Shown here: in pieces, positions 34,254 through 43,491 of the stretch
Layout: each line of letters starts with the position of its first letter
Position numbering within the stretch: the first letter of the stretch is position 1
Made by a program: the position numbers and the translations under genes
NCBI RefSeq assembly: GCF_019207025.1
Contig: NZ_JAEEGC010000007.1
Location: forward strand, 1 to 64,000
DNA length: 64,000 nucleotides
Direction: 5' to 3'
Source: Clostridium thailandense
GTDB taxonomy: Bacteria; Bacillota; Clostridia; Clostridiales; Clostridiaceae
Notes under the pieces: generated by a model
Told to the model about the DNA's origin: nothing
Seen by the model: only the letters and a program-made list of their open reading frames with translations
The model's database searches: none

Positions 34254-35123
34254 TTGAGGGAGGGTGAGGTATCGATTAAAAGCAAGGTAGTAAAGGATAT
34301 AAAAAATTTATCGATTAGATTTATCGATGATGAAGTATTAGCACTATCATCTCAATTAGCATATAGTTTAATATTTTCATTTTTTCCGTTCATAATATTT
34401 CTTATGACGGTTATTGGGGTTAGTTCAATAAATAGCTCATATGTTTTAGAAGGATTGACACAAATATTACCACATAATACTGTAGAACTTATAGAAAATA
34501 TAGTGATAGAGGTAGTCGATACAAGACATGGTCACCTATTATCTTTAAGTTTAATTATTACTATATGGTCAGCTTCTACTGGATTAAATGCAGTAATTAG
34601 AGGAATAAATAAAGCATATAATGAATCGGAGAAAAGATCCTTTATTAAAGTTCAACTTATAGCAATCTTGAGTACCTTAGCTCTGACTTTTATAATATTG
34701 GTAACAATTTTAGTATTAGTTTTTGGTGAGATAATAGGAAAAACCTTAGCTGATCAATTGGGAGCATCGTATTTTTTCAAGTTTTTATGGAATAATTTGA
34801 GATACTTTATTATGACCGCAGCTACTATATTTATTTTTGCAGCTTTATATAGGTATACTCCTTGTAGAAGACTTACATGGAAAGAGGTAGTACCGGGAGC
34901 TGTTTTTTCAACTATAACTTTAGCTGTAGTGTCTTTAGGGTTCGCATATTATGTAAATAATTTTTCTAGTTATTCAAGAGTATATGGGAGTATAGGTACA
35001 GTAATAGTACTGTTAACATGGTTATTTTTATTGTCAATAATAATAATAATGGGAGGGGAATTAAATGCTACACTAGCTTTTGACAGGGAAGGAAAAGAAA
35101 AGGCTAAAGGCATTAGGTATTAG
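34254..35123 (+). CDS. YihY/BrkB-family integral membrane protein
   Basis: This protein of up to 289 residues has about six membrane segments and belongs to the YihY/virulence-factor-BrkB family (once thought to be RNase BN). Typical segments are ALSSQLAYSLIFSFFPFIIFLM, IWSASTGLNAVIRGINKAYNE, YRYTPCRRLTWKEVVPGAVFST and VYGSIGTVIVLLTWLFLLSIIIIMGGELNA. Its molecular function is unknown. The start is odd: the TTG at 34254 has no ribosome binding site upstream, while GGGAGGGTGAGG lies inside the frame seven bases before an ATT at 34275, so a rare ATT start is possible. Confidence 0.88.
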   Translation: MREGEVSIKSKVVKDIKNLSIRFIDDEVLALSSQLAYSLIFSFFPFIIFLMTVIGVSSINSSYVLEGLTQILPHNTVELIENIVIEVVDTRHGHLLSLSLIITIWSASTGLNAVIRGINKAYNESEKRSFIKVQLIAILSTLALTFIILVTILVLVFGEIIGKTLADQLGASYFFKFLWNNLRYFIMTAATIFIFAALYRYTPCRRLTWKEVVPGAVFSTITLAVVSLGFAYYVNNFSSYSRVYGSIGTVIVLLTWLFLLSIIIIMGGELNATLAFDREGKEKAKGIRY

Positions 35124-35205
35124 GTATATAGTATATTTTTTTATTAATGAGAAAAGATATAAGATATGTACTTATGCTTAAAAGAATTTTCTAGAGGGTG
35201 ATATT

Positions 35206-35808
35206 TTGAGAAGTAAAGATTACATGAAGAAGGTTTATAGAAATTTTTTTGAATTTGTATCGGAGTGTTCTAGTCAGGAATTAGAATATTTTATTTTTGA
35301 TTCAAAATTTACAACAATGTTTAATGAAAGAATAGGCGAGATAGTAGAGGATATAAGAAAGGAAGGAAAGAAAAGTATAGAACTTGCAATACTATTTAAT
35401 ACTGAGGGAGAAATAGCATTAATAGATAGCTATGTGGTGGGAAGATACATAGGAAATAATTACAATCTTCATATGGAGGAATATTACAAGGAGGCTTCGT
35501 TAAATAACATAGTAAAACATGTTATAAATGGCAACAGAAAATCTAAAAAAGATTTTTTGATGCTTTCTTATAATACATTAAATAATATATTAAATACTAT
35601 ATATTCAGACATAAAGTTCAAAAAAGACACATTAAAGAAATATATTGATTTATATGATTTAAAGCATTGTGTGGGCGATGATTGTGTTTTAGTAGTAGCT
35701 GTAATATTAATATTGGAAGATATATGTAAATATTTAGGGATAAATGACGATATTTTAGAAGAAACCATTAATTATATAAGCAAAAAAAGAAATTGTCAAA
35801 ATAATTAG
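35206..35808 (+). CDS. Uncharacterised protein
   Basis: I do not recognise this 200-residue protein. It looks soluble and mostly helical, with a mixed alpha/beta middle (IELAILFNTEGEIALIDSYVVGRYIG) and a Cys-containing stretch KHCVGDDCVLVVAVILILEDICKYLG. The start is TTG at 35206, placed after GAGGGTGATATT, a good site. It lies 82 bases after the YihY-like gene and could share its transcript. Confidence 0.65.
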   Translation: MRSKDYMKKVYRNFFEFVSECSSQELEYFIFDSKFTTMFNERIGEIVEDIRKEGKKSIELAILFNTEGEIALIDSYVVGRYIGNNYNLHMEEYYKEASLNNIVKHVINGNRKSKKDFLMLSYNTLNNILNTIYSDIKFKKDTLKKYIDLYDLKHCVGDDCVLVVAVILILEDICKYLGINDDILEETINYISKKRNCQNN

Positions 35809-36004
35809 CATTTCGACAATCACACATAATAAAAAGGTAGATAATTACATTAAAGTAATATACATGTTTGCATAATAGGGGGTAGAAGTTTTTTAATGTC
35901 ATATAAAAGAGATAAGTTATATTTAACATTATCATGAAATGACATATTTCTTTTGATAGATATGTTAATATAACTATGAAGTTAGTTATGGGGGGAACAG
36001 CACT

Positions 36005-36352
36005 ATGGTAGTTGAAAATTTAATAAGAACAGAGAGCAGAGAAAATATGAGGAATATTTATCTCTATAGACTATTAAAAAACGGCATCAATATTACATAT
36101 GGAAAAGATACCATAGAGGTACAATCATATGGGATTGAAATTGAAAGACAGGACGTAATAGACGGAAAATTAGTAAACATAGAAAGAGATAGTGTAAACA
36201 GCATAAGTCCAGAGAGATATAAAGTCCATAACTTGTTAAAGTTATTATATGATAATGCTGTATCACCAATTCATTTAATTGATGTGTTAGGTGACTATAT
36301 TGATGAGTATATAATAGATTTTGATAAGGAAGTAAAATATATAGCTTATTAG
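36005..36352 (+). CDS. Small uncharacterised protein, possibly DUF6514
   Basis: This 115-residue protein has a conserved-looking pattern: VENLIR, YGIEIERQDVIDGKLVNIERDSVNSISPERYKVHNLLKLLYDNAVSPIHLIDVLGDYIDEYI in pieces. It resembles a clostridial family I recall as DUF6514, but that match is from memory only. GGGGGG precedes the ATG, and a terminator follows. It has no membrane segment or signal peptide. Confidence 0.7.
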   Translation: MVVENLIRTESRENMRNIYLYRLLKNGINITYGKDTIEVQSYGIEIERQDVIDGKLVNIERDSVNSISPERYKVHNLLKLLYDNAVSPIHLIDVLGDYIDEYIIDFDKEVKYIAY

Positions 36353-36380
36353 GAAGACAATAGGCATTTATAATAGTGAG

Positions 36381-36404
36381 AAGAGGAAAAATCCTCTTTT
36401 TTTC
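36381..36404 (+). terminator. Terminator after the small uncharacterised gene
   Basis: The hairpin AAGAGGA-AAAA-TCCTCTT is followed by a run of T. Confidence 0.8.
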
Positions 36405-36485
36405 TTTTAGCTGCTGATTATGTGTTAACTTGAAGCTTTTAAAATAGAAAGATTTAATTTATTATTAATAATGGGGGTGATATCT

Positions 36486-36902
36486 TTGATTTTAGGAGTT
36501 GGGATTGATATCATTGAAATTAGAAGAATTAAAGACGCACTAAGCAAGAATACTAGTTTTGTAGATAAGATGTTTAGCAAAAATGAGATTGAATATCTTA
36601 AAAGAAGAAATCTGAGACCTGAATTTGTAGCTGGTAGATTTGCGGCAAAAGAGGCTGTTTCTAAAGCGTTAGGAACAGGCTTTAGTGGATTTGAATTTAA
36701 GGATATAGAAATTGATAGAACTGCATCTGGAAAACCTATAGTAGTATTAAGAGGCAAAGCTAAGCTAATAGCTCAAAAATACGGAAACTATAGAATTCAT
36801 TTGAGTATATCCCATGGAATAGATAATGCAGTTGCCTATGCAGTGATGGAGGTTGATAAACTTGAGGATTGCAACTTCAGAAATAATGAAGAAAATAGAT
36901 GA
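36486..36902 (+). CDS. acpS: Holo-acyl-carrier-protein synthase
   Basis: AcpS attaches 4'-phosphopantetheine from CoA to acyl carrier protein, activating it for fatty acid synthesis. The protein of about 138 residues has the family motifs GVGIDIIEIRRI and FAAKEAVSKALGTG, plus HLSISHG. I chose the TTG at 36486 because GGGGGTGATATC lies directly upstream and the protein then starts MILGVGID, as in homologs; the ATG at 36471 would add five residues that are really the ribosome binding site. It overlaps the next gene by 41 bases. Confidence 0.94.
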   Translation: MILGVGIDIIEIRRIKDALSKNTSFVDKMFSKNEIEYLKRRNLRPEFVAGRFAAKEAVSKALGTGFSGFEFKDIEIDRTASGKPIVVLRGKAKLIAQKYGNYRIHLSISHGIDNAVAYAVMEVDKLEDCNFRNNEENR

Positions 36903-38367
36903 TTATTGTATAAATGAACTTGATATACCAGGAATTGTGTTAATGGAAAATGCTGCTCTAAAAGTTATCAAGAATTTAGAATTAGAAAGATATAATTCTT
37001 TTTGTATAGTATGTACTAAGGGAAATAATGGTGGAGATGGATTTGCCGTAGCTAGACACCTTCAGGTTTTAAATAAGAAGATAGAAGTGTTTTTAGTTGG
37101 TGGTAAAGAAAACATGAGAAAAGATTGCAAGATAAATTATAATATATTAAAAAAAATGGGAGTCAGTATTAATAATGTTGGCAATTTTGAAGACATTAAC
37201 AGTCTAAGAGATTCTATAGAGAAGAATGACATGACAATAGATGCTGTTTTTGGCACAGGTCTTTCTCGAAACATTGAAGGGATATATGATTCTGTCATAT
37301 CTATAATTAATGAGAATAGCAAGTATATAGTTTCTATTGATGTTCCTTCTGGACTGGATAGCAATACAGGAAAAGTACTAGGAAACTGCATTAGGGCTGA
37401 TAAAACTGTTTCCTTTCAACTATATAAAAAGGGATTTTTAAATTATGGAACTGATAAATTGACAGGTAAAATAATTGTAGAGGATATAGGGATTCCTGAA
37501 ACAGTTATAAACAAATTTCATAATGATGAATTCATTATAGATGAAACAATGGTAAGAGATATGCTTCAGATAAGAGATAAGTATTCTCATAAGGGAGACT
37601 ATGGAAGAGTGTTAGTTATTGCCGGATCAAAAGGATATACTGGGGCAGCATATATATGTACGCAGGGAGCAATAAGAAGTGGAGCAGGTCTTGTAACTTT
37701 ATGCTGCAGTAATGAAATTAGAGATATTTTAAGTTCAAAGTTTATAGAAGCCATGACTATTTCTTTTGATGATGAAAATAAGCTGAATGAGGCCGTAAAG
37801 AGAAGCAATGCTATTGCTATTGGTCCTGGTATGGGAAACAATGAATTAACACTTAAAATGCTAAACAATATTATCAATAATTCTTCTTGTCCTATAATTA
37901 TAGATGCCGATGGAATAAATGTATTAAAGGATAGAATAGACATATTAAAGAACAAAAAGTCACAGGTTGTTATAACGCCTCACTTAGGTGAAATGTCTAA
38001 GATAACTGGACTTTCAATAGATTATATAAAACAAAATAGAATAGAAGTTTCTAAACAGTTCGCAAAAGAAAATAATATAGTTGTACTTCTTAAAGGATTT
38101 AATACCATAATTACAGATGGTGAAAAGACAATTATAAATTCTACAGGAAATAGTTCCATGGCATCAGGAGGAATGGGAGACTGTCTTACAGGAATGATAG
38201 CATCTTTTGTAGGTCAAGGGTATGAACCTATAAAAGCTGCATATATTGCTGCTTACATACATGGATATTCTGGTGAAAAGCTTTCAAAAAACATGTTTTG
38301 TGTGAATGCAAGTCATATATTAGATGATATTCCTTTTTCAATAAAGCAGATACAGGATTGTAATTAA
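36862..38367 (+). CDS. nnrD: Bifunctional NAD(P)H-hydrate epimerase / ADP-dependent dehydratase
   Basis: This protein of about 501 residues repairs damaged NAD(P)H hydrates. The N-terminal YjeF/NnrE epimerase half (about 1-210) has GNNGGDGFAVARHL and VDVPSGLDS; the C-terminal NnrD kinase-like dehydratase half has HKGDYGRVLVIAGSKGYTGAA, GPGMG, TPHLGEM and SGGMGDCLTGMIASF. TTG at 36862 is preferred because GGAGG lies nine bases upstream; the TTG at 36853 is immediately adjacent to it. It overlaps acpS, the usual Firmicute arrangement. Confidence 0.95.
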   Translation: MRIATSEIMKKIDDYCINELDIPGIVLMENAALKVIKNLELERYNSFCIVCTKGNNGGDGFAVARHLQVLNKKIEVFLVGGKENMRKDCKINYNILKKMGVSINNVGNFEDINSLRDSIEKNDMTIDAVFGTGLSRNIEGIYDSVISIINENSKYIVSIDVPSGLDSNTGKVLGNCIRADKTVSFQLYKKGFLNYGTDKLTGKIIVEDIGIPETVINKFHNDEFIIDETMVRDMLQIRDKYSHKGDYGRVLVIAGSKGYTGAAYICTQGAIRSGAGLVTLCCSNEIRDILSSKFIEAMTISFDDENKLNEAVKRSNAIAIGPGMGNNELTLKMLNNIINNSSCPIIIDADGINVLKDRIDILKNKKSQVVITPHLGEMSKITGLSIDYIKQNRIEVSKQFAKENNIVVLLKGFNTIITDGEKTIINSTGNSSMASGGMGDCLTGMIASFVGQGYEPIKAAYIAAYIHGYSGEKLSKNMFCVNASHILDDIPFSIKQIQDCN

Positions 38368-38459
38368 AGGTTAACAAAAATATAAGAATATAAAAATATA
38401 AAAAAGAATAGTATTAATAGTAAAGATGCTTAAATAAATGTAATTTTAGGGGGATTAAG

Positions 38460-39065
38460 ATGGGGAAAAGGCTTCTATTAATATTTATTCTTATTACTGC
38501 ATCTATAGTCGTTATAGGATGTGGAAAGAAAAATGATTATACAGAAAAAGCTATTGATTATTTAAAAAATTTAGACAGCTACAGTTGCGACATAAATATG
38601 AAGATAGAAAATGATAAGCAGACTATAAACTATACCGGAAAACAATTTTATGATAAAAGGTATGGTTATAGATTTGAGCTAGACAAAAGCAGAGTATTGA
38701 TATATAAAGGTGATAAAATATCTGTTAAGGATTTACAAAGTGGATTAAAATATGATACCGATAAAGATTTTGATAGTTTGTTCAAATTAAGTTTTATTGG
38801 CGAATATGTTAAGTTACTTTATACTAATGAAGTTATAAAGGGTTCCCTTAAAAAAGTTGGAAATGAGGAATTTGAAGTAATACAATTAGATATACCAGGT
38901 AACAATAAGAATATCAGTAAAGCTGAATTATATGTAAACAAAATTGAAAGTTTCCCTAAGTACTTATTTATATATGATTCAAAAGGAAAAAAGAAAATTC
39001 AAATCGAGTATATTAATTTTAAAGCTAATGAAGAATTTCAAAAAGATATATTTGACATAACATAG
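38460..39065 (+). CDS. GerS-like / LolA-fold lipoprotein
   Basis: The 201-residue protein starts with a signal peptide ending in the lipobox VIGC (Cys21). The mature part resembles the LolA/GerS lipid-carrier-like fold: YLKNLDSYSCDINMKIEND, then YRFELDKSRVLIYKGDKI and AELYVNKIESFPKYLFIYD. In Clostridioides difficile the germination lipoprotein gerS stands next to an alanine racemase gene, and here alr follows directly. GerS in that species is needed for cortex modification and germination. The assignment is by fold impression and gene order. GGGGGATTAAG precedes the ATG. Confidence 0.72.
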   Translation: MGKRLLLIFILITASIVVIGCGKKNDYTEKAIDYLKNLDSYSCDINMKIENDKQTINYTGKQFYDKRYGYRFELDKSRVLIYKGDKISVKDLQSGLKYDTDKDFDSLFKLSFIGEYVKLLYTNEVIKGSLKKVGNEEFEVIQLDIPGNNKNISKAELYVNKIESFPKYLFIYDSKGKKKIQIEYINFKANEEFQKDIFDIT

Positions 39066-39208
39066 TTAGGTTTTAAAAGGTTCGTATTCAAGATTGTTCC
39101 AAAAATGTAGTCTGAATTGTGAAATTGTTCGAAATATATTGTATAATTAATATATATGAAAATAAATTTATTTTATATGTATTATAAATGAGCTATGGGG
39201 GAGATAAT

Positions 39209-40369
39209 ATGTTTAGAAACTTTAGGCCTGTATGGGCAGAAATTAATTTAGACAACCTTAAATACAATGTTAAGAAAATTAGAGAAAAGGCTAAAAGCAA
39301 GGAGTTAATAGGAGTTGTAAAAGCTGATGCTTATGGACATGGGGCAGTGGATGTAGCACCAGTAATTTTGCAAAATGGTGCCACAAGACTTGCAGTTGCT
39401 GTTTTAACTGAAGCTGTAGAGTTAAGAAAAAGCGGCATTGAATGTCCTATAATGATATTAGGGTTAACGCCTGAAACATTATCTGATACGTTGATAGAAT
39501 ATAATGTAGAACCAGCGGTTTCTTCATATGAGTATGCCTTGAATTTATCAAAAGCAGCGCAAGCTAGAGAAAAAAAGGTAAAAGTTCATGTAGCCGTAGA
39601 TACAGGAATGGGGAGAATAGGATTTTTGCCAAATGAAAAGAGTGTAGAAGAAGTATATAAAATAAGCAAACTGCCTAATATAGAAATAGAAAGTTTATTC
39701 TCACATTTTTGTACTGCAGATGAAATAGATAAAAATTACTCTAGTATGCAATTTAAGAAATATAACTGGTTCTATGAAAAATTAGAACAAAAGGATATAA
39801 AAGTAAATATGAGAGATATAGCTAATAGTGCGGCTATAATGGAACTTCCTGATACTCATTACGAGGGGACAAGACCTGGTATAATATTATATGGATATTA
39901 TCCATCAAATGAAGTTGACAAAAATGAATTAGATATAAGAAGTGTTATGACATTAAAAACAAATGTTATATATGTTAAAGAATTAGACAAAAATGAATAT
40001 ATAGGATATGGAAGAAAGTTTATGACAAAAAGAAAAAGCACAATTGCGACTCTACCTGTTGGATATGCTGATGGATATACTAGGATGCTGTCAGGTAAGG
40101 CAAAAGTAATAATTAATGGCAAATTTGCCCCTGTGATTGGCAATATATGTATGGATCAGTGTATGATAGATGTTACAGATGTAGGTGATGTAAAAGTAGG
40201 CGACGAAGTTATACTTATGGGAAGTGACGGAAATCTAAAGTTTAATGCTGATGACATTGCAGAGATACTAGGTACTATAAGTTATGAAATTATGTGTATG
40301 ATAAGCAAGAGGGTTCCAAGAGTTTATATAGAAGATGGAAAGATAATAAAAGTAAAAAATTATGTATAA
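39209..40369 (+). CDS. alr: Alanine racemase
   Basis: Alr is a PLP enzyme that makes D-alanine for peptidoglycan. The protein of about 386 residues has RPVWAEINLDNLKYNV at the start, the PLP lysine in GVVKADAYGHG, HVAVDTGMGRIGF, the conserved YGYYPS, and the second catalytic Tyr region EYIGYGRKF. GGGGGAGAT precedes the ATG at 39209; the ATG at 39188 lacks a site. It lies between the GerS-like lipoprotein and mazEF, as alr precedes mazEF (ndoAI-ndoA) in Bacillus. Confidence 0.96.
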   Translation: MFRNFRPVWAEINLDNLKYNVKKIREKAKSKELIGVVKADAYGHGAVDVAPVILQNGATRLAVAVLTEAVELRKSGIECPIMILGLTPETLSDTLIEYNVEPAVSSYEYALNLSKAAQAREKKVKVHVAVDTGMGRIGFLPNEKSVEEVYKISKLPNIEIESLFSHFCTADEIDKNYSSMQFKKYNWFYEKLEQKDIKVNMRDIANSAAIMELPDTHYEGTRPGIILYGYYPSNEVDKNELDIRSVMTLKTNVIYVKELDKNEYIGYGRKFMTKRKSTIATLPVGYADGYTRMLSGKAKVIINGKFAPVIGNICMDQCMIDVTDVGDVKVGDEVILMGSDGNLKFNADDIAEILGTISYEIMCMISKRVPRVYIEDGKIIKVKNYV

Positions 40370-40691
40370 CTTACAATTAGAAGGTTTTATATCTCCCTAT
40401 TGCTAATTGCCGTAAATGATGTATATAAAATTAATGCTTTGTATAATATACTAATATATTGTTATGAAGTAAATTTAAAAATATAAAAGATAACTTTTCT
40501 TAATTACTTATTTCAAAAAATAAAAATTAACTTCTATTATTAAGGTAAGGCCAATTTAAACTATTAATTATAATGCGAAGTACATATATCAATTTAAAAT
40601 AAATTTGGTAATGCACACAAATACATTGTAAAAAAAGGGGATTATGTGTAAAAATACAAGTAGAAAAGTGGTGAAATTACGTATAATTTCT
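40370..40691 (+). other. Intergenic region between alr and mazE
   Basis: About 320 AT-rich bases without a gene, tRNA or recognisable RNA element. There is no clear terminator hairpin after alr, so read-through toward mazEF is possible. Confidence 0.4.
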
Positions 40692-40721
40692 TTGACATGT
40701 TGACAGCTTTAGGATTATAAT
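40692..40721 (+). promoter_or_regulatory. Promoter of mazEF
   Basis: TTGACA and TATAAT are separated by 18 bases, about 50 bases before the antitoxin start. A second TTGACA starts eight bases into the spacer. Confidence 0.7.
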
Positions 40722-40771
40722 TTGTGTGTACATATCTTTCGCTTAAGTTAATAGGAGGTATTAATTTTTAT

Positions 40772-41092
40772 ATGTCAAATTCAAAGAGATTAGTGGTAAA
40801 CCTCTCAGAAGCACTATATAATGAATTTAATAAGGCACTTGAAGAAGATTGCAAAAAAAGAAGTGAATTTATTAGGGAAGCTATCATATTATATATTAAA
40901 GAGAAAAAAAGGTTAAGCATTATAGAGCAAATGGAAAAAGGATATAAAGAGATGTCTCAACTCAATCTTGAGTTTGCAGAAATGGGCTTTGCAAGTGACA
41001 TGAAAGAATTTAAAGAATATGAAGCGAAGCTTTCGGAGTGTGATTTAGCTGATGACCACTGTAGTGAAAAGAGGAGATATATTTTATGCTGA
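40772..41092 (+). CDS. mazE: MazE-type ribbon-helix-helix antitoxin
   Basis: The protein of about 106 residues has an N-terminal ribbon-helix-helix DNA-binding domain ([18 protein letters not shown]...RSEFIREAI) and an acidic C-terminal tail that would bind the toxin. It matches EndoAI/NdoAI of Bacillus in layout. AGGAGGT lies 13 bases before the ATG at 40772, a long spacing; no better start is in frame. It overlaps the toxin gene by 41 bases, so the two are coupled. Confidence 0.88.
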   Translation: MSNSKRLVVNLSEALYNEFNKALEEDCKKRSEFIREAIILYIKEKKRLSIIEQMEKGYKEMSQLNLEFAEMGFASDMKEFKEYEAKLSECDLADDHCSEKRRYILC

Positions 41093-41402
41093 CTTAAGCC
41101 CAGTAGTGGGTTCAGAACAGGGTGGGATAAGGCCAGTAATCATTATACAAAATGATGTTGGCAATAAATATAGTCCTACCGTTATTGTAGCAGCAATTAC
41201 CTCTCAGATAAACAAAGCAAAACTTCCAACGCACGTAGAAATTTCTTCAGAAGCGTATGGACTCAATAAGGATTCGGTAGTTTTGCTTGAACAAATAAGA
41301 ACTTTAGATAAAAGAAGACTTAAAGAGAAAATAGGTCATATGACTGATGATGATATGCTAAAGGTAGATGAAGCACTTTTAATAAGTGTTGGATTACAAT
41401 AA
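41052..41402 (+). CDS. mazF: MazF/NdoA endoribonuclease toxin
   Basis: MazF cleaves mRNA at short sequence motifs when released from MazE. The 116-residue toxin has the family signatures [49 protein letters not shown] and [13 protein letters not shown]. The ATG lies inside the antitoxin gene. Position after alr matches the Bacillus ndoA locus. A strong terminator follows. Confidence 0.95.
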   Translation: MTTVVKRGDIFYADLSPVVGSEQGGIRPVIIIQNDVGNKYSPTVIVAAITSQINKAKLPTHVEISSEAYGLNKDSVVLLEQIRTLDKRRLKEKIGHMTDDDMLKVDEALLISVGLQ

Positions 41403-41410
41403 ATAAATTT

Positions 41411-41452
41411 AAACACGACAATTTGTTATATTGCAATTTGTCGTGTTTTTTA
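41411..41452 (+). terminator. Terminator of mazEF
   Basis: AAACACGACAAATTG-like arms pair with CAATTTGTCGTGTTT, followed by TT. Confidence 0.8.
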
Positions 41453-41584
41453 TTAGACGAATTTAAATGTTACAGTCCTAATTAAAGAAAAATTTCACTA
41501 TTGTATTGTATATAAAAAGATTTTTTTGTGGTAAAATAGTAGAAGAATTTCTAAACTTAAGGTTTACTATAGGAGGTCGGAATT

Positions 41585-42409
41585 GTGAAAAAAAACTTAG
41601 AAGAACTCAAACAAATAACAACAACAATTAGAAAAGACATCGTAAAGATGCTAACTGAGTCTGCATCAGGTCATCCAGGCGGTTCATTGTCAGCAGTAGA
41701 AATTTTAACTACATTATATTTTAATGAAATGAATATAGATCCTGAAAAGTCAAAGGATCTTAATAGGGATAGATTTGTTCTTTCTAAAGGCCATGCTGCA
41801 CCAGTATTATATAGTACACTTGCTAGAAGAGGATTTTTTGATGTAGAAGAATTAAAAAATCTTAGAAAACTTGGCTCAATACTTCAAGGACACCCAAATA
41901 TGAATGAAGTTCCGGGAGTAGATATGTCTACTGGTTCTTTAGGTCAAGGTGTATCAGCAGCAGTTGGTATGGCTATAGCAGGAAAAATAGATAAAAAAGA
42001 TTATAGAGTATATACATTATTAGGTGATGGTGAGTTAGAAGAAGGTCAAGTTTGGGAAGCCGCTATGGCAGCAGCTCAATATAAGTTAGATAACTTAACT
42101 GCTTTTATCGATTATAATGGACTTCAAATAGATGGACCTATTCAAGAAGTAATGTCAGCAGAACCAATCTCTGATAAATTTAAAGCTTTTAGGTGGAATG
42201 TTGTAGAGGTAGATGGACATAGTATTGAACAACTAATCGATGCAATTGAAACAGCTAAATCAACAAAGGATAAACCAACAGTGGTGGTTTGTAAAACAAT
42301 AAAAGGCAAGGGTGTATCCTTCATGGAAAATGAAGCAGGTTGGCATGGGACAGCACCAAACGTAGAGCAATGTAAAAAAGCTTTAAATGAACTTGGAGGT
42401 GAAGAATAA
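41585..42409 (+). CDS. Transketolase, N-terminal subunit
   Basis: Split transketolase, first half: the 274-residue TPP-binding subunit. Motifs are SGHPGGSLSAVEIL, SKGHAAPVLYSTLA, STGSLGQGVSAAVGMA and GDGELEEGQVWEAAMAA...FIDYNG. With its partner it transfers two-carbon units in the non-oxidative pentose phosphate pathway. The GTG start follows TAGGAGGT. Its stop shares a base with the ATG of the second half. The split arrangement is common in clostridia and archaea. Confidence 0.95.
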   Translation: MKKNLEELKQITTTIRKDIVKMLTESASGHPGGSLSAVEILTTLYFNEMNIDPEKSKDLNRDRFVLSKGHAAPVLYSTLARRGFFDVEELKNLRKLGSILQGHPNMNEVPGVDMSTGSLGQGVSAAVGMAIAGKIDKKDYRVYTLLGDGELEEGQVWEAAMAAAQYKLDNLTAFIDYNGLQIDGPIQEVMSAEPISDKFKAFRWNVVEVDGHSIEQLIDAIETAKSTKDKPTVVVCKTIKGKGVSFMENEAGWHGTAPNVEQCKKALNELGGEE

Positions 42410-43350
42410 TGTCTAATAAAATAGCAACAAGAGAAGCGTATGGAAAGGCTTTAGCAAAATTAGGACAGGAAAATGAGAAAATAGTTGTATTGGATGCTGA
42501 TCTATCTAAATCAACTAAAACAGCTGATTTTAAGAAAGTATGTCCAGAAAGATTTGTAAATATGGGAATAGCGGAAGGAAATATGATGACTGTAGCTGCT
42601 GGTATGGCAGCTTGTGGAAAGATTCCTTTTGCAAGTACATTTGCTGTATTTGCTAGTGGTAGAGCTTTTGAGCAAATAAGAAACTCAATATGTTATCCAA
42701 AGCTAAATGTAAAAATATGCGCTACACATGCAGGAATTACAGTAGGAGAAGACGGGGCTTCACATCAATCAGTTGAAGATATAGCTTTAATGAGAAGCTT
42801 ACCCAATATGACAGTTATAAGTCCAAGTGATGGAGTAGAAGCAGAAGCTGTAATTAAAGCAATCGCAGAATATCAAGGCCCTTGTTATGTGAGACTTGGA
42901 AGATCAGGAGTGCCTGTTATCAATGATAATCCAGAGTATAAATTTGAAATAGGTAAGGCTATAACTTTAAGAGAAGGAAAAGAAGCAACTATTATTGCAA
43001 CAGGAATTATGGTAGATGCTGCTTTAGAGGCTTACAATACTCTATCTGAAGAAGGAATAAAGGTAAAAGTTATAAACATACATACAATAAAACCTATAGA
43101 TAAAGAGGCTATTATAAAAGCAGCAAGAGAAACTGGAGTTGTAATAACTGCAGAAGAACATAGTATAATAGGCGGATTGGGCTCTGCTGTTTGTGAAGTT
43201 TTAAGTGAAAATCAACCAACACCAGTAGTTAGAGTAGGAATAAAAGATACCTTTGGAGAAAGTGGTAAGCCAGCTGAACTTTTAAAGGCTTATGGTTTAA
43301 CTGCCGAAGATATAGTTAAAGCTGTAAAAAAAGGTTTAACTTTAAAGTAA
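42409..43350 (+). CDS. Transketolase, C-terminal subunit
   Basis: This 313-residue second half has the pyrimidine-binding and C-terminal domains: VLDADLSKSTKT, NMGIAEGNMMTVAAGMA, THAGITVGEDGASHQSVEDIA and YVRLGRSGVPV. It overlaps the N-terminal subunit by one base with TTGGAGGTGAA upstream, so both are made from one transcript and should assemble. A terminator follows. Confidence 0.95.
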   Translation: MSNKIATREAYGKALAKLGQENEKIVVLDADLSKSTKTADFKKVCPERFVNMGIAEGNMMTVAAGMAACGKIPFASTFAVFASGRAFEQIRNSICYPKLNVKICATHAGITVGEDGASHQSVEDIALMRSLPNMTVISPSDGVEAEAVIKAIAEYQGPCYVRLGRSGVPVINDNPEYKFEIGKAITLREGKEATIIATGIMVDAALEAYNTLSEEGIKVKVINIHTIKPIDKEAIIKAARETGVVITAEEHSIIGGLGSAVCEVLSENQPTPVVRVGIKDTFGESGKPAELLKAYGLTAEDIVKAVKKGLTLK

Positions 43351-43369
43351 TATATTTAAGTTCAATTAG

Positions 43370-43402
43370 AACATCCTAATTTTAATTAGGGTGTTTTTTT
43401 AT
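43370..43402 (+). terminator. Terminator of the transketolase genes
   Basis: The hairpin AACATCCTAAT-TTT-AATTAGGGTGTT is followed by seven T. Confidence 0.85.
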
Positions 43403-43491
43403 TTCTAATATTAAATTTAAAAATAGGGAATATTATTCTTATTATTCTAATTCTGTTTATAATATTATTTTATTAGTGGGGTTTGATATAT

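Noticed and set aside
35896-35937. 13-residue frame after GGGGG upstream of the small uncharacterised gene
   Set aside because: Too short to separate from chance; spacing to the G run is too long for efficient initiation.
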